NCBI GenBank assembly: GCA_002423465.1 | Contig: DIWG01000009.1 | Location: 1 to 19,182, forward strand | Length of the DNA stretch: 19,182 nt | Origin: Syntrophaceae bacterium UBA6112 | Lineage (GTDB): Bacteria > Desulfobacterota > Syntrophia > Syntrophales > UBA5619 | Direction: 5' to 3' | In this document: positions 1 through 8,509 of the stretch, in pieces | How positions within the stretch are numbered: the first letter of the stretch is position 1 | Layout of the letters: the number at the start of each line of letters is the position of its first letter | Position numbers and translations under genes: made by a program | Notes under the pieces: model-generated | Database searches by the model: none | Seen by the model: the letters and a program-made list of their open reading frames with translations, nothing else | Told to the model about the DNA's origin: nothing

Positions 1-1640
1 AAATAATCGAGGACCTGCTTGCCCAGGTCGGCAACGATCTCCTGGGTGACCTGATCGAGCAGTTCCGTATCCGCCGGCAGTTTCAGGGGATCGTAGGGGA
101 TATTGGCCTGAGAGATCCCTTCGGAGAAATCATCGGAGATCTCCTTCACCTTCTGCAGGTTTTTCGTGGCGATCACTTCCCCGCCTTCCACGTCGATGAG
201 CCGGTAGGAGATCCGGATAAAGGCCCTTTTCTTTTCCGTCCCGACCTTGTATCTCACCGTTTCCCGGATCTCCTCTTCAATGGTTGACGGCGGGGCGTTC
301 TTCATTTCCGATTCGGAACCTTTCTGGCTCATGAGCCACATCTGGTAGGCGGGATTGGGCACCGATTTCTTCGCCATCACCACATTGGTCATCTTCTGCC
401 CCTCGCTGGTCTGCTTCTCCACGTTGTACTGGAGGACGCTGCCGAAGATGAAGATGTCGGTCCCCTTCAGCTTGCCCGCCTTTTTGGCGCTCTCGATATC
501 GTAGAGACCCGACTGGCCCATTTCGATCTCCTTGAGGATGGCTCCCATGACGTCCCGCGCAAGAATCTTCACGTCGCTGGTGGCATTGGTCGTCAGGTAA
601 GAAAGCAGACTGTCCGTCACGATCCGCCCCGCCTCGGCGTTGCTGGAAGGGCTGCTGAAATCCATTACGGCGATCTTTTTGACCACGCGCTCCCGGAGGC
701 GGTCCTTGAGATTCTGGAGTTTTGTAAACACCTCCTTGTATTCGGAATTGATCCGGCTGACCCGGCCATACCAGGCATAGGCGTTGCCGATCTGGCCGGA
801 CGCTTCATAGGCCTCCGCCTGGGTGTACATCAGCGAGAGCAATTGGTCGATCAGGACCCGGACCTGAGGATCGCCTTGGGCGCCGTCCAGCATCATGACG
901 GCTACATAGGCGGGATGGAGCCTTCTTTTCTCTTTCTGCGCCCGGTTGATGTAAAACTGCGCCGCCGCCAGGTTGAAATTCAGGATCTGCGGCGCATGAG
1001 CCCCATCCTTGTCCGTTGCCGCGGCCTTGCGGATAAAGATCAGCGCCCGGTCCCAGGCATTCTGTCGCGCGAAGTTTTCGACGCGGGATAGATAATAAGT
1101 CGGATTATCCTTTTCGCTGGCTTCCCGGAGGCCCGCGATCACATCCTGATCTCCCGGGGATATTTCCCGGGCCAGGGTGAGATTGCGGCTTACGTCGCCC
1201 CAGTCCTCCGTGGTTTTTGCCTTGTCGGCGTTTTTCCGGTAGTAGCTCAATCCCTGGGTTTCCGCCCGGTTGAGGCGGGCGGCAAGATCGGGATATTCCG
1301 GGTAAAAAGATTTGATTTGTCTGTGTGTTTTCACCGACCGAACCCAATCACCGGCCGCTTCCGCTTTCGCCGCCTCCGCAATCAGAGGTTCCGCCCGGCG
1401 CTTTTTTTCCTCCAGGCGCCGCTTCTCCAGGAGGGCCTTCGCCTCCTGAAGCGTCTTTTTGTATTCCGACTGATCCGGCTCCAGGACGATTGCCTGTTCC
1501 AATCGCGCAATGGCCTCCTCCAGGCGGTTCTGCTGCAGGAACTCCTGCGCCTGATTGAAACTTTCCTGCCCCGGCGTGGCGCAGCCCCAAAGCACGACCA
1601 GGGTGATGCACAGTATGACCCAACCATGAAATCTCTTCAT
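1..1640 (-). CDS. Lipoprotein with TPR-like N-terminus and CsgG-like domain (3' end outside window)
   Basis: The frame is open from an ATG at 1640 to the left edge, 546 codons without a stop, so the C-terminus is missing. The start is preceded by GAGGTGA at good spacing. Residues 1-20 form a lipoprotein signal ending in VLWGC, with Cys20 as the likely lipidated residue. Residues 25-75 look like TPR helices (SFNQAQEFLQQNRLEEAIAR, then a second pair ending in LEKRR), and the helical character continues to about residue 300. From about residue 318 (KKIAVMDFSSPSSNAEAGRI) the sequence has the alpha/beta pattern of the CsgG/TolB-N-like fold, including VKILARDVMGAIL and KGTDIFIFGSV. CsgG proteins are outer-membrane lipoproteins that form the curli export channel, and many distant CsgG-domain proteins have unknown roles. 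The gene lies 117 bp downstream of the 2188-aa gene on the same strand. The CsgG-like call is by pattern; pore formation is not shown. Confidence 0.85.
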   Translation of the reverse strand, partial: MKRFHGWVILCITLVVLWGCATPGQESFNQAQEFLQQNRLEEAIARLEQAIVLEPDQSEYKKTLQEAKALLEKRRLEEKKRRAEPLIAEAAKAEAAGDWVRSVKTHRQIKSFYPEYPDLAARLNRAETQGLSYYRKNADKAKTTEDWGDVSRNLTLAREISPGDQDVIAGLREASEKDNPTYYLSRVENFARQNAWDRALIFIRKAAATDKDGAHAPQILNFNLAAAQFYINRAQKEKRRLHPAYVAVMMLDGAQGDPQVRVLIDQLLSLMYTQAEAYEASGQIGNAYAWYGRVSRINSEYKEVFTKLQNLKDRLRERVVKKIAVMDFSSPSSNAEAGRIVTDSLLSYLTTNATSDVKILARDVMGAILKEIEMGQSGLYDIESAKKAGKLKGTDIFIFGSVLQYNVEKQTSEGQKMTNVVMAKKSVPNPAYQMWLMSQKGSESEMKNAPPSTIEEEIRETVRYKVGTEKKRAFIRISYRLIDVEGGEVIATKNLQKVKEISDDFSEGISQANIPYDPLKLPADTELLDQVTQEIVADLGKQVLDY

Positions 1641-1666
1641 ATGACTCACCTCAATGAAACAACTTT

Positions 1667-1725
1667 AATTGGGGGACAGCGCCCCTGTTCTCGCGCGGCA
1701 GAAACAGGGTCGCTGTCCCCCAATT
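1667..1725. repeat. Intergenic palindrome with 23-bp arms (REP/MITE-like)
   Basis: Left arm 1667-1689 and right arm 1703-1725 are inverted copies with one mismatch; both outer ends read AATTGGGGGACAGCG. A 13-base loop separates them. It begins 32 bp past the stop of the 2188-aa gene and 26 bp before the start codon of the CsgG-like gene. No clear T-run follows on the minus strand, so it is more REP-like than a classic terminator. It could still stabilise a transcript end or reduce expression of the last gene. Confidence 0.85.
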
Positions 1726-1757
1726 CCGCCGTTTCCGGTTTATGGACACACAACCTT

Positions 1758-4700
1758 TCATGACCTATCCGTCCAGGTCGTGCCCTTCTTTCCCCCCCCG
1801 GGCTGGACCGTCGTGGGGGCGGACTGACCTCCCCCGGAATTGGGGGCGGTCAGATTCATGCTGGCCTTCTGCCCGCTTCTCCGTTCGTAGATCTGGTTCG
1901 GCTTGCCCGTTGTCACGTTGGAGATCTCTACCGTTGCGGTGTTCGGGGCCTGGGATCCCTCGTTCACCGCCTCCACCTCGAACCGGTTCTGTCCGGCGTT
2001 CAGCTGCACCCGGAAGGACTGTTTCTTGTTCGTGAGCTTGAGTCTGCTCTTCAGGATCTTCCCGTTGAGATAGATGTTGATGATGTCCCCGTCCTCCGTT
2101 CCGTGGTCCCAGACGGTAATCGTGACATCCTGCCGGTTCACCGTGACGTCCGTCAGGTCCTTGGATGTTCCCGATACGGTCGTCGTGGGCTGCCCCGTCG
2201 TGGGGCCGACTGTGGTCGTACCGCCCGGAGGAACCGTTGTGATGACGGATGTGGTGGAAGAACTGAGATATTCCGGCGACTGGGGCTGGCCCGGTTGCTG
2301 GTCCTTCACCTTCTGCTCCTTCTGGTCCAGGGGTGTCCATTGTCCCTTCTGGAAATCGCCGGTGATCTTGTTCACCTTCTCCAGATCCGCCGGCTTCGCG
2401 GTAAGGGCTTTACCGGGGTCCGTCAAGGGATTGTACACACTCGGCGGGGGCGCCGGCCCTCCTCCCGGAGTGGTGGAAACCACGGACGTCAAGGAAGTCG
2501 GGCGAACCGTCGGACTCACCGGGGAAACCACGGTTGTAAGCGAAGTCGGGCGAACCGTCGGAGTCGCGGTGGATGCCGCGGTTGTCGCCGCGGACGATGC
2601 CCCTGCTGATTGGATCGTCGAGGGCGTTTTTGAGGAAGAAACCACTTCCACCCACGCCTCGGCCTTCATCGATCCGGCTTGCGCCCCGATTTTCACGCGG
2701 GCGCCGGTTCTGGCCAGGGAGGTCGCCTGTATCCTGCCGTCGCCGCTGATGACAATCCCCTGGGCAGGAGCGCCGCTCCAGGAGACCTTCCCCTGGGTGT
2801 AAGGCTCCTTCCGGCCGTCCGGCCAAACCCGCAGGACCTTCAGGGTTTGCGTTTCCCCCACCGCCAGTTTGAGATTTTCCGGTTCGATGGCGATCTTCTC
2901 CGCGCCGCCGACTTGGGGCGTCTGATCGTCCTTCCCCGCCTCGACCTTCCAGTCCAGGCCGGCCGTGGCCTTGGCGCCCATCTTGTCGCGCACTTCGAGC
3001 CAGACCTTATGCATGCCCGTCGTTTTCGGAATGAAGGAGGCCGTTTCCTCCTTCCCCGAGACGAAGCTGCTCCATTGGTATGTGTAACCCGGCATGCCCC
3101 CCTTGACCTTGGCCTGGACGGTTCCCTTTTCTCCCACCTTGAGGGTCGGCTTGTCCGCCGTCAGGGTCACTTCGAGCTTTGGAACCTCGACCTTCAGATC
3201 GACGCTCGCGGAGGCCTTCTGCCCGGCCCGGTCGCTGACGTCCACGGTTGCCTTCTGCGTTCCCGGCTTGTCCGCGACGAAGCGCGCCGTTTCACCCTTG
3301 CCTTCGGCCCCGCTGCCCCACTGGGCGACGAAGGGAGGCTCCCCGCCCTTGATCACGGCCTGGAGCGCCGCCGTCTCCCCCAGCTTCAGGGTGGTCTTGT
3401 CCGCCTTTAGCGACACCTCCAGTTTCGGCGCCTCCACCTTGAGATCGACCGCGGCGTTCGCCGTCTGCTTGGCGCTGTCCGTGACGTCCACCGTGATCTT
3501 GTAGGAACCGGACTTCTTGGGGGTGAAGCTCGCCGCTTCGCCCTTGGCATCCGCTCCGCCACCCCACTTGCTGGTGACGGGAGGAACGCCGCCCTTGACG
3601 ATCGCCTGGATCAGGGCTGTTTCCCCCAGTTTCAGGGTGGTCTTGTCCGCCTTCAGGGTCGCCTCCAGCTTCGGAACCTCGATCTTCAGCGCCACCGTCG
3701 CTTTGGCTTTCTGCCGGGCCTTGTCCGTCACCTCCACGAATACCGTCTGAGCGCCGCCCTTCTTGGCGACAAAGGGAATGCTGTCGCCCTTTCCCGTCAA
3801 TCCCGGACCCCACGCATAGGTCAAGGGCGCCTCGCCGCCTTTTGCCTCCGCCTTGATCTCGATCGTTTCGCCCAGCTTGGCCTCGGTCTTCGCGGCCTTG
3901 AGGGTCACCTCCAGCTTGGCCCGTTCCACCTTGATCGTGAGGGTCGCCGATGCCTTGTTCCCCGCCCCGTCCGTCACCTCGACGGTGATCTTCTGCGAGC
4001 CGGACTTTACCGGCGAAAAGCGCGCCGTTTCCCCTTTGCCCTCCACGCCGTCTCCCCAGCGGTACGCATAGGGCGTCTTCCCGCCCTGGACGGCGGCCTG
4101 GATGACGGCGGTCTCGCCCGTCTTCAGGGAAGGCTTGTCCGACTGGAGCGCCACGCGGGGTTTCTTGGCCTTGTCGAGATCGTCCTGGAAGACGGTGACG
4201 CCGACGGCGCGGCTCGCCTTGCCGAGGACGAGGTTTTCACTGTCCCTCACACTCAGGTTGACGGTATAGGATCCCGTCCGGCTGCAGTTCAGGCGGAGCT
4301 CCCGGCCGGCGCCCGGGATGCCGCAGATCCCGCCCGGGTCGATGGACCAGTCGTAGCGCAGCGGCAATTTCTCCGGCGTCGGTTTCACGTCGGCCTTGAC
4401 TTCGATGTCCTCGAACACGGCAAACTGGTTGTCCGCCACCTCCACCAATCCGCCCTCTCCCTGCAGTCCCGATCCCTGTTTCCATTCCGGCGATTTCCAG
4501 ATCATCGGTTTCGGACCGCGGCGCCGCGGCTCGCCGATGGTCACCTCGTAGGCCCGCGCCGTGACCGTCGCCTGTTTCTCGCCGAGGTCCGCCCCGCCGT
4601 CCTTCGCCTTCCCGTGAACCGTGACGGTCACCGGCTTCGTGTCCTTGGGCTTGAACGTGTACTCGCGGTTGTCCCGCAGCGGCCCCGGGTTCAGCGCATT

Positions 4701-7700
4701 TCCCTTGTACTCCCACCAGAAGTCGATGGTGGATGCGTCCAGCTCGGGCGGCGCGCTCACCGTCGCCTTGACCTCCTGCCCGACCAGGGGGTTCTCCGGC
4801 GCGATCTTGAGTTGGAACTCCGGCCGGACGACCTCAGCTTCGATCTGGTTGGACTCTCCGACCGTCCGGAGGACCTCTCCCTCCTTCTGCAGCAGATTCA
4901 CCCAGAACTTCACCGGCCCGATTTTCGTCAGCTTCCCCGACGCCGAGGCACCCGTCGTCTCGAAATTGTTCCCGAAGTCCACCTCGGGGTGCGGCTGCCA
5001 GTGGAAGACAAAGCTCCCGCGCGCCGGCGCATCGCCGGCCTTGACCTCCGCCGACAGGGTCACCGTGGAACCGATGAGGTACTTCTCCCTGGCCGGCGAA
5101 ACCTTGAGGATCACCGTGAAAGCGTTCACGCGAATCGAGCAGTTTTTCGTGACGGTGGTCCCGTCTTCGTCGGTTACGGTCACCGAGATGGGGTGCGTGC
5201 CGGGTTTCCGGCTGTTCGCGAACGTGAAGGTGCGGTCCTTGGCCTCGCCGTCTCCCGACCAGGAGACGGTGTTCGACGGAGCCCCGCCCTCGACGCCCGC
5301 CGTGAAGGTGATGATGTCGCCGAGCTGCGCCTCCACGGGACACTTGTCGGGGGTCAGCGTGAGCTTGAGGGGTGTCTGGAACTTCTTGTTTTCATTCTTG
5401 ATGCCATTTGTCGCCCTGTCGATGTCCGCCGGGGTGGCGTCGCGACCCAGGTAGCCTTGCAGGCAGGGCCCGACCACCTTTGGGTCGCGGGGAAGGGGGG
5501 CGCCCCACCCCGTGAGGGGTCCGTAGGTCGTGCAGGGTTTCCCGTCCGGCCCGCCGTAGTAGCCGCCGAGGGATCCCCCGGCGTACCGGCAGAGACAGTT
5601 GAGATAGGCGAGCCGCTTCTCCTCTTCCGTCGGTGGGGGCGTGCAGTCCTGTTCGAGGGTGGGCTTCCCTTTTTCCGCGCAGCCGGCCGGTTTTTTCGCC
5701 GTCACGGCCCGGGTCTGCTTTTTCGTTGCCCGGCTGCAATCTCCCCAGGCGGAATACTCGTATGTGCAGGCGGGAGGCTCCTTCGGCGGCGTCGTGGCGG
5801 TCTGTCCCGTTCCTTTATCGGTCCCGACGCCGCTTGTGATTCCGGTTTGACCGCCGGTAGAGGCATCCTTACCCGTCCCCGTTGTGACGCCCGTCGTATC
5901 GGTTGTCCCCTGGGCGCTGCCGGTTGTGCTCCCCGTTCCCTGGGCCGCGCCGGTCGTCTGCGTGGTCTTTGATGGATCCCCCTGTGTAATCCCGGTCTGC
6001 CCGGTTACGCCCGACGTAACCCCGGTCTGGCTTCCTACTCCTGAAGTGATCCCGATCTGACCCTTGGTATAGTCGCCCGGCTGGACCTGCGGCGGCGGTT
6101 TCTGTCCGTCCTTCTTATCTTCCGAAGCAGGCTCTTTCTTGTCACCGTCACCGGGCTTCCCGTCGCCGGTTTTGCCGTCCTTCGGGTCGCCCCCTTTCTT
6201 ACCGTCCTTGTCTTCCGGCTTCTCATCGGCGCCTTCCCGGATCTCCACGTCGATGCAGACCGGATTGCGGGAAACCGTGGTGTCTTCCAGCGCCCGGAAA
6301 ACCTCGAATGAAATTCCGGTAATGTCGGTTTCCAGTACGACGCAGACCTTGTATGTTCCCGCTTTGTCGAAGGCATATGACCGGCTGTTGCGCTTGCCGT
6401 CGGTCGTTTCCAGAGGCTTGTCCCCGGCCTGCGCCTGGCCGGCATACCATTTGTATCGATAGTAAACGCCGGGATTCCTGTCCCCGCCGCTGAGGCATCG
6501 GAGAACAACCGCCAGATCCGTCTCGAGGGCCGCCGTATCGACCGTGAACGGCGCCGTGACGCGGACCGTTGCCTTTCCCTTGGAGAGCACGGCCTCTGCC
6601 TTGTCGTAGTAAGGATCAACGGACAATCCCTTCAACTGTTGGACAAGCGCCCGGGATTCGTAAGCGGCGCTCTGCTTTTCCAGCAGCAGGAGCCGCTGCA
6701 ATGTCGGGAAGCACTTGTTGAACAGGGCGACGGCCGCGTTTGCATCCGTGCTGGCTTTGTAATCGTCGTACCGGGTGCAGGCGTTCTCGGCATGGGCCTG
6801 TACGAGCGTGGACAGGTTCGCGCTCATCTGCGCGTCGGAGAACCGGGCGTTCCGACAGTAATAGTCCCTCAGGTCCTGGACCTCGGGCGACGGGCGGGGG
6901 AGCTTTTCCTTGAGAACTTGCGCTTCCCTGCCGTATACGGTGTACAGCCCGGCGATCAGGTCCCGGCAGTCCTGGGTCTTGATTACAGCGTCGTACCCAT
7001 ACCCCGCCACATAGTCCACCATCTGTTGTGCGATCCACATCGCCGCCATAGAAATCAGGTGGGCCGTGAGCGGCATGGCTGCCGCGATGAGCGTGGCCGT
7101 CGCGTAGGTTGCGGCCGAAGCCAACCCCTCCTTGGAGGCCTTCCGGTAAAGCTCCGGAGACTCCCAGACCAGGACGATGGCGGCCATAAAGGCCTGGCGC
7201 TTGGCAAACGCCTTGAACTCGGCATCGTTCAACAATCCGCGGACACTCGCCCACTTGCCGGAGCTCTCCAGCATGCCTCCGTAGAGGGCGCGATTCAAAG
7301 CCCCGGTCTTCGTTGCGATTTGTTCCAGAAGATGGGCGTCGGTCCAGGCGTCGAGAAGGGCCCGCTCAATGGCGCCGGCCTTGGAGACGAGGGCCTTTTC
7401 GAGGGCTTCTCCCTCGAGTTTCTCCAGTTCCTTCACCAGTTTCTCGATCATGGCGTCATTGGCGCTCGGCTTTACACCCGCCAGGATCTTTGCCTGCTTC
7501 AGATAACGCTGGAGGCGGCCGAGATTTTTTTTCACCAGATCCGGATCGCTGCCCAGCGCGCTGCTGGTCTTTTCCGCGATCTGCTTGGCCACGTTCGCCC
7601 GCTCCTGGGCGGTGATGCCCGCAATCCCTTCCTCGGCATGGATCTCACCGGCCGAACCGGTCAGGACCTTCTTCGTTCCATCTTTGTTGGTCGTGCCGTC

Positions 7701-8324
7701 CGTGAACCAGCGTTTGCCCCGCGCCCCCTTTTCCATCTCCTGGACCACCGCCCCGGATCCCCAGATTCCCTCGGCGGCCTCTTCGAGGATGTCGTCGGTG
7801 ACGTTTCCGGCTCCGTAGCCGAGATTCGGTACGACCCCCAGCTTTTTAAACAACGCGAAGGCCTCCGCCTTGCTTGTGACGCCTTTCATGAGCTGCTGGG
7901 GAGGATAGACGTTGATCTTCTGGAGGATGGCCCGGGCGGCGTTGACCGGTTTCCCGTTGACGATGAAGGTCATGTTGCCGAACTTCTTCTGTACGGTCTG
8001 CCGGATCCGGTTCTGGATGTCCACCCAGCGGCGCGCCGCTTCCTCCGGGGAGACATTGGCGTTCTTCAGCCGGAGCCGCATGTCGAAATCCGATGAACCG
8101 CCGAGCAGAGGGTCCCGGAAACCGCTCTTCTTGATGTAGGATCCCTGGCCGATGATCTCCATGTCCGGGGTCCCGGACATCGAGATCAGTTCCTCGATGA
8201 CGCCCTCGATCAAGTCCGCCGAATAATTGCTTGTGGATACCGCGGCGGACAAAAGCCCGACGAAAAGGAGAGCCGAAAGGACGGTAAAAACGAGATGGAA
8301 GAAAAGAATCCTTTTATTAAACAT
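1758..8324 (-). CDS. Giant secreted multidomain protein: NTase-like N-terminus, TSP1-like module, Ig/PKD-like repeats
   Basis: 2188 aa. ATG at 8324 follows GGGAGG at normal spacing. Residues 1-30 are a signal peptide. Residues 35-140 contain GQGS (59-62) and SSDFDMRL (77-84), resembling the hG[GS]...DhD signature of the pol-beta nucleotidyltransferase fold. About 230-345 is helical, and 377-432 is hydrophobic enough to hold membrane segments. A charged Lys/Asp/Gly/Pro linker (about 695-752) and a Thr/Gly-rich stretch of GITSGVG-like repeats (about 755-842) follow. A TSP1-like module (CTYEYSAWGDC) sits at about 850-895 and a Cys-rich segment at about 905-980. Several PKD/Ig-like domains lie from about 983 to 1385, then five 82-aa repeats (about 1390-1800), a BIG2-like domain (about 1807-1892), a Ser/Thr/Pro linker, and a C-terminal beta domain with DGDIINIYLNG (about 2058-2155). 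It is probably exported and surface-exposed or extracellular. No function is recognised. It sits between the 1577-aa and CsgG-like genes. Confidence 0.9.
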   Translation of the reverse strand: MFNKRILFFHLVFTVLSALLFVGLLSAAVSTSNYSADLIEGVIEELISMSGTPDMEIIGQGSYIKKSGFRDPLLGGSSDFDMRLRLKNANVSPEEAARRWVDIQNRIRQTVQKKFGNMTFIVNGKPVNAARAILQKINVYPPQQLMKGVTSKAEAFALFKKLGVVPNLGYGAGNVTDDILEEAAEGIWGSGAVVQEMEKGARGKRWFTDGTTNKDGTKKVLTGSAGEIHAEEGIAGITAQERANVAKQIAEKTSSALGSDPDLVKKNLGRLQRYLKQAKILAGVKPSANDAMIEKLVKELEKLEGEALEKALVSKAGAIERALLDAWTDAHLLEQIATKTGALNRALYGGMLESSGKWASVRGLLNDAEFKAFAKRQAFMAAIVLVWESPELYRKASKEGLASAATYATATLIAAAMPLTAHLISMAAMWIAQQMVDYVAGYGYDAVIKTQDCRDLIAGLYTVYGREAQVLKEKLPRPSPEVQDLRDYYCRNARFSDAQMSANLSTLVQAHAENACTRYDDYKASTDANAAVALFNKCFPTLQRLLLLEKQSAAYESRALVQQLKGLSVDPYYDKAEAVLSKGKATVRVTAPFTVDTAALETDLAVVLRCLSGGDRNPGVYYRYKWYAGQAQAGDKPLETTDGKRNSRSYAFDKAGTYKVCVVLETDITGISFEVFRALEDTTVSRNPVCIDVEIREGADEKPEDKDGKKGGDPKDGKTGDGKPGDGDKKEPASEDKKDGQKPPPQVQPGDYTKGQIGITSGVGSQTGVTSGVTGQTGITQGDPSKTTQTTGAAQGTGSTTGSAQGTTDTTGVTTGTGKDASTGGQTGITSGVGTDKGTGQTATTPPKEPPACTYEYSAWGDCSRATKKQTRAVTAKKPAGCAEKGKPTLEQDCTPPPTEEEKRLAYLNCLCRYAGGSLGGYYGGPDGKPCTTYGPLTGWGAPLPRDPKVVGPCLQGYLGRDATPADIDRATNGIKNENKKFQTPLKLTLTPDKCPVEAQLGDIITFTAGVEGGAPSNTVSWSGDGEAKDRTFTFANSRKPGTHPISVTVTDEDGTTVTKNCSIRVNAFTVILKVSPAREKYLIGSTVTLSAEVKAGDAPARGSFVFHWQPHPEVDFGNNFETTGASASGKLTKIGPVKFWVNLLQKEGEVLRTVGESNQIEAEVVRPEFQLKIAPENPLVGQEVKATVSAPPELDASTIDFWWEYKGNALNPGPLRDNREYTFKPKDTKPVTVTVHGKAKDGGADLGEKQATVTARAYEVTIGEPRRRGPKPMIWKSPEWKQGSGLQGEGGLVEVADNQFAVFEDIEVKADVKPTPEKLPLRYDWSIDPGGICGIPGAGRELRLNCSRTGSYTVNLSVRDSENLVLGKASRAVGVTVFQDDLDKAKKPRVALQSDKPSLKTGETAVIQAAVQGGKTPYAYRWGDGVEGKGETARFSPVKSGSQKITVEVTDGAGNKASATLTIKVERAKLEVTLKAAKTEAKLGETIEIKAEAKGGEAPLTYAWGPGLTGKGDSIPFVAKKGGAQTVFVEVTDKARQKAKATVALKIEVPKLEATLKADKTTLKLGETALIQAIVKGGVPPVTSKWGGGADAKGEAASFTPKKSGSYKITVDVTDSAKQTANAAVDLKVEAPKLEVSLKADKTTLKLGETAALQAVIKGGEPPFVAQWGSGAEGKGETARFVADKPGTQKATVDVSDRAGQKASASVDLKVEVPKLEVTLTADKPTLKVGEKGTVQAKVKGGMPGYTYQWSSFVSGKEETASFIPKTTGMHKVWLEVRDKMGAKATAGLDWKVEAGKDDQTPQVGGAEKIAIEPENLKLAVGETQTLKVLRVWPDGRKEPYTQGKVSWSGAPAQGIVISGDGRIQATSLARTGARVKIGAQAGSMKAEAWVEVVSSSKTPSTIQSAGASSAATTAASTATPTVRPTSLTTVVSPVSPTVRPTSLTSVVSTTPGGGPAPPPSVYNPLTDPGKALTAKPADLEKVNKITGDFQKGQWTPLDQKEQKVKDQQPGQPQSPEYLSSSTTSVITTVPPGGTTTVGPTTGQPTTTVSGTSKDLTDVTVNRQDVTITVWDHGTEDGDIINIYLNGKILKSRLKLTNKKQSFRVQLNAGQNRFEVEAVNEGSQAPNTATVEISNVTTGKPNQIYERRSGQKASMNLTAPNSGGGQSAPTTVQPGGGKKGTTWTDRS
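2475..2562 (-). repeat. 48-bp direct repeat in the Ser/Thr/Pro linker of the 2188-aa protein
   Basis: Two copies of a 40-base block start at 2475 and 2523, an offset of exactly 48 bp or 16 codons. They encode the linker segments PTVRPTSLTTVV and PTVRPTSLTSVV. The copies differ at only a few positions, so this is a small in-frame tandem duplication in a low-complexity linker. Confidence 0.8.
2922..4152 (-). repeat. Five tandem 246-bp (82-aa) Ig/PKD-like repeats
   Basis: Corresponding positions in successive repeats fall at 4152, 3906, 3660, 3414 and 3168, each exactly 246 bp apart. The next boundary is at 2922. Each unit follows the pattern KLEVTLKADKTTLKLGET, then GG-x-PP/PY and W(G), and ends with VxVxD, then A or T followed by LKVE. 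This is typical of PKD/Ig-like beta-sandwich tandem arrays in secreted bacterial proteins. The strict absence of indels between units is visible directly; their role as spacer or adhesive domains is inferred. Confidence 0.9.
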
Positions 8325-8415
8325 TTGTTTGACCTCCCGGCCCCCCTGTCCCGACCCTGGCGGGAGAATTCCCGACCGGTTTATTCTTGACTACCATGAG
8401 ATGCCGGCGGGAGAC

Positions 8416-8441
8416 AAGGCCCGTTATGATGAAAGGGCCTT
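8416..8441 (-). terminator. Possible hairpin between the two giant genes
   Basis: AAGGCCC (8416-8422) and GGGCCTT (8435-8441) form a perfect 7-bp stem with a 12-base loop, about 70 bp downstream of the 1577-aa stop codon in the 185-bp gap before the next gene. No U-tract follows on the minus strand, so it may be a weak terminator, a processing site, or chance. Confidence 0.35.
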
Positions 8442-8509
8442 CCTTTCTTGCTCATCTATTTAAAGTAAGAGGTTTCCGGGTGAAGCCGTTATAATTTCGC
8501 AATCGACAT

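Noticed and set aside
2922..4152. Regular direct repeats that might suggest a CRISPR or satellite array
   Set aside because: The period is 246 bp, an exact multiple of three inside an open frame, and units diverge as protein domains do; there are no short identical repeats with unique spacers.
4614..5972. Long open frame on the plus strand (452 codons) opposite the 2188-aa gene
   Set aside because: It is a GC-rich antisense shadow. The product is Arg/Leu/Gly-rich without domains, while the minus-strand frame holds clear repeated Ig-like domains.
6639..8096. Plus-strand open frame of 485 codons
   Set aside because: Antisense shadow of the N-terminal third of the 2188-aa gene; no ribosome site, signal peptide or recognisable fold.
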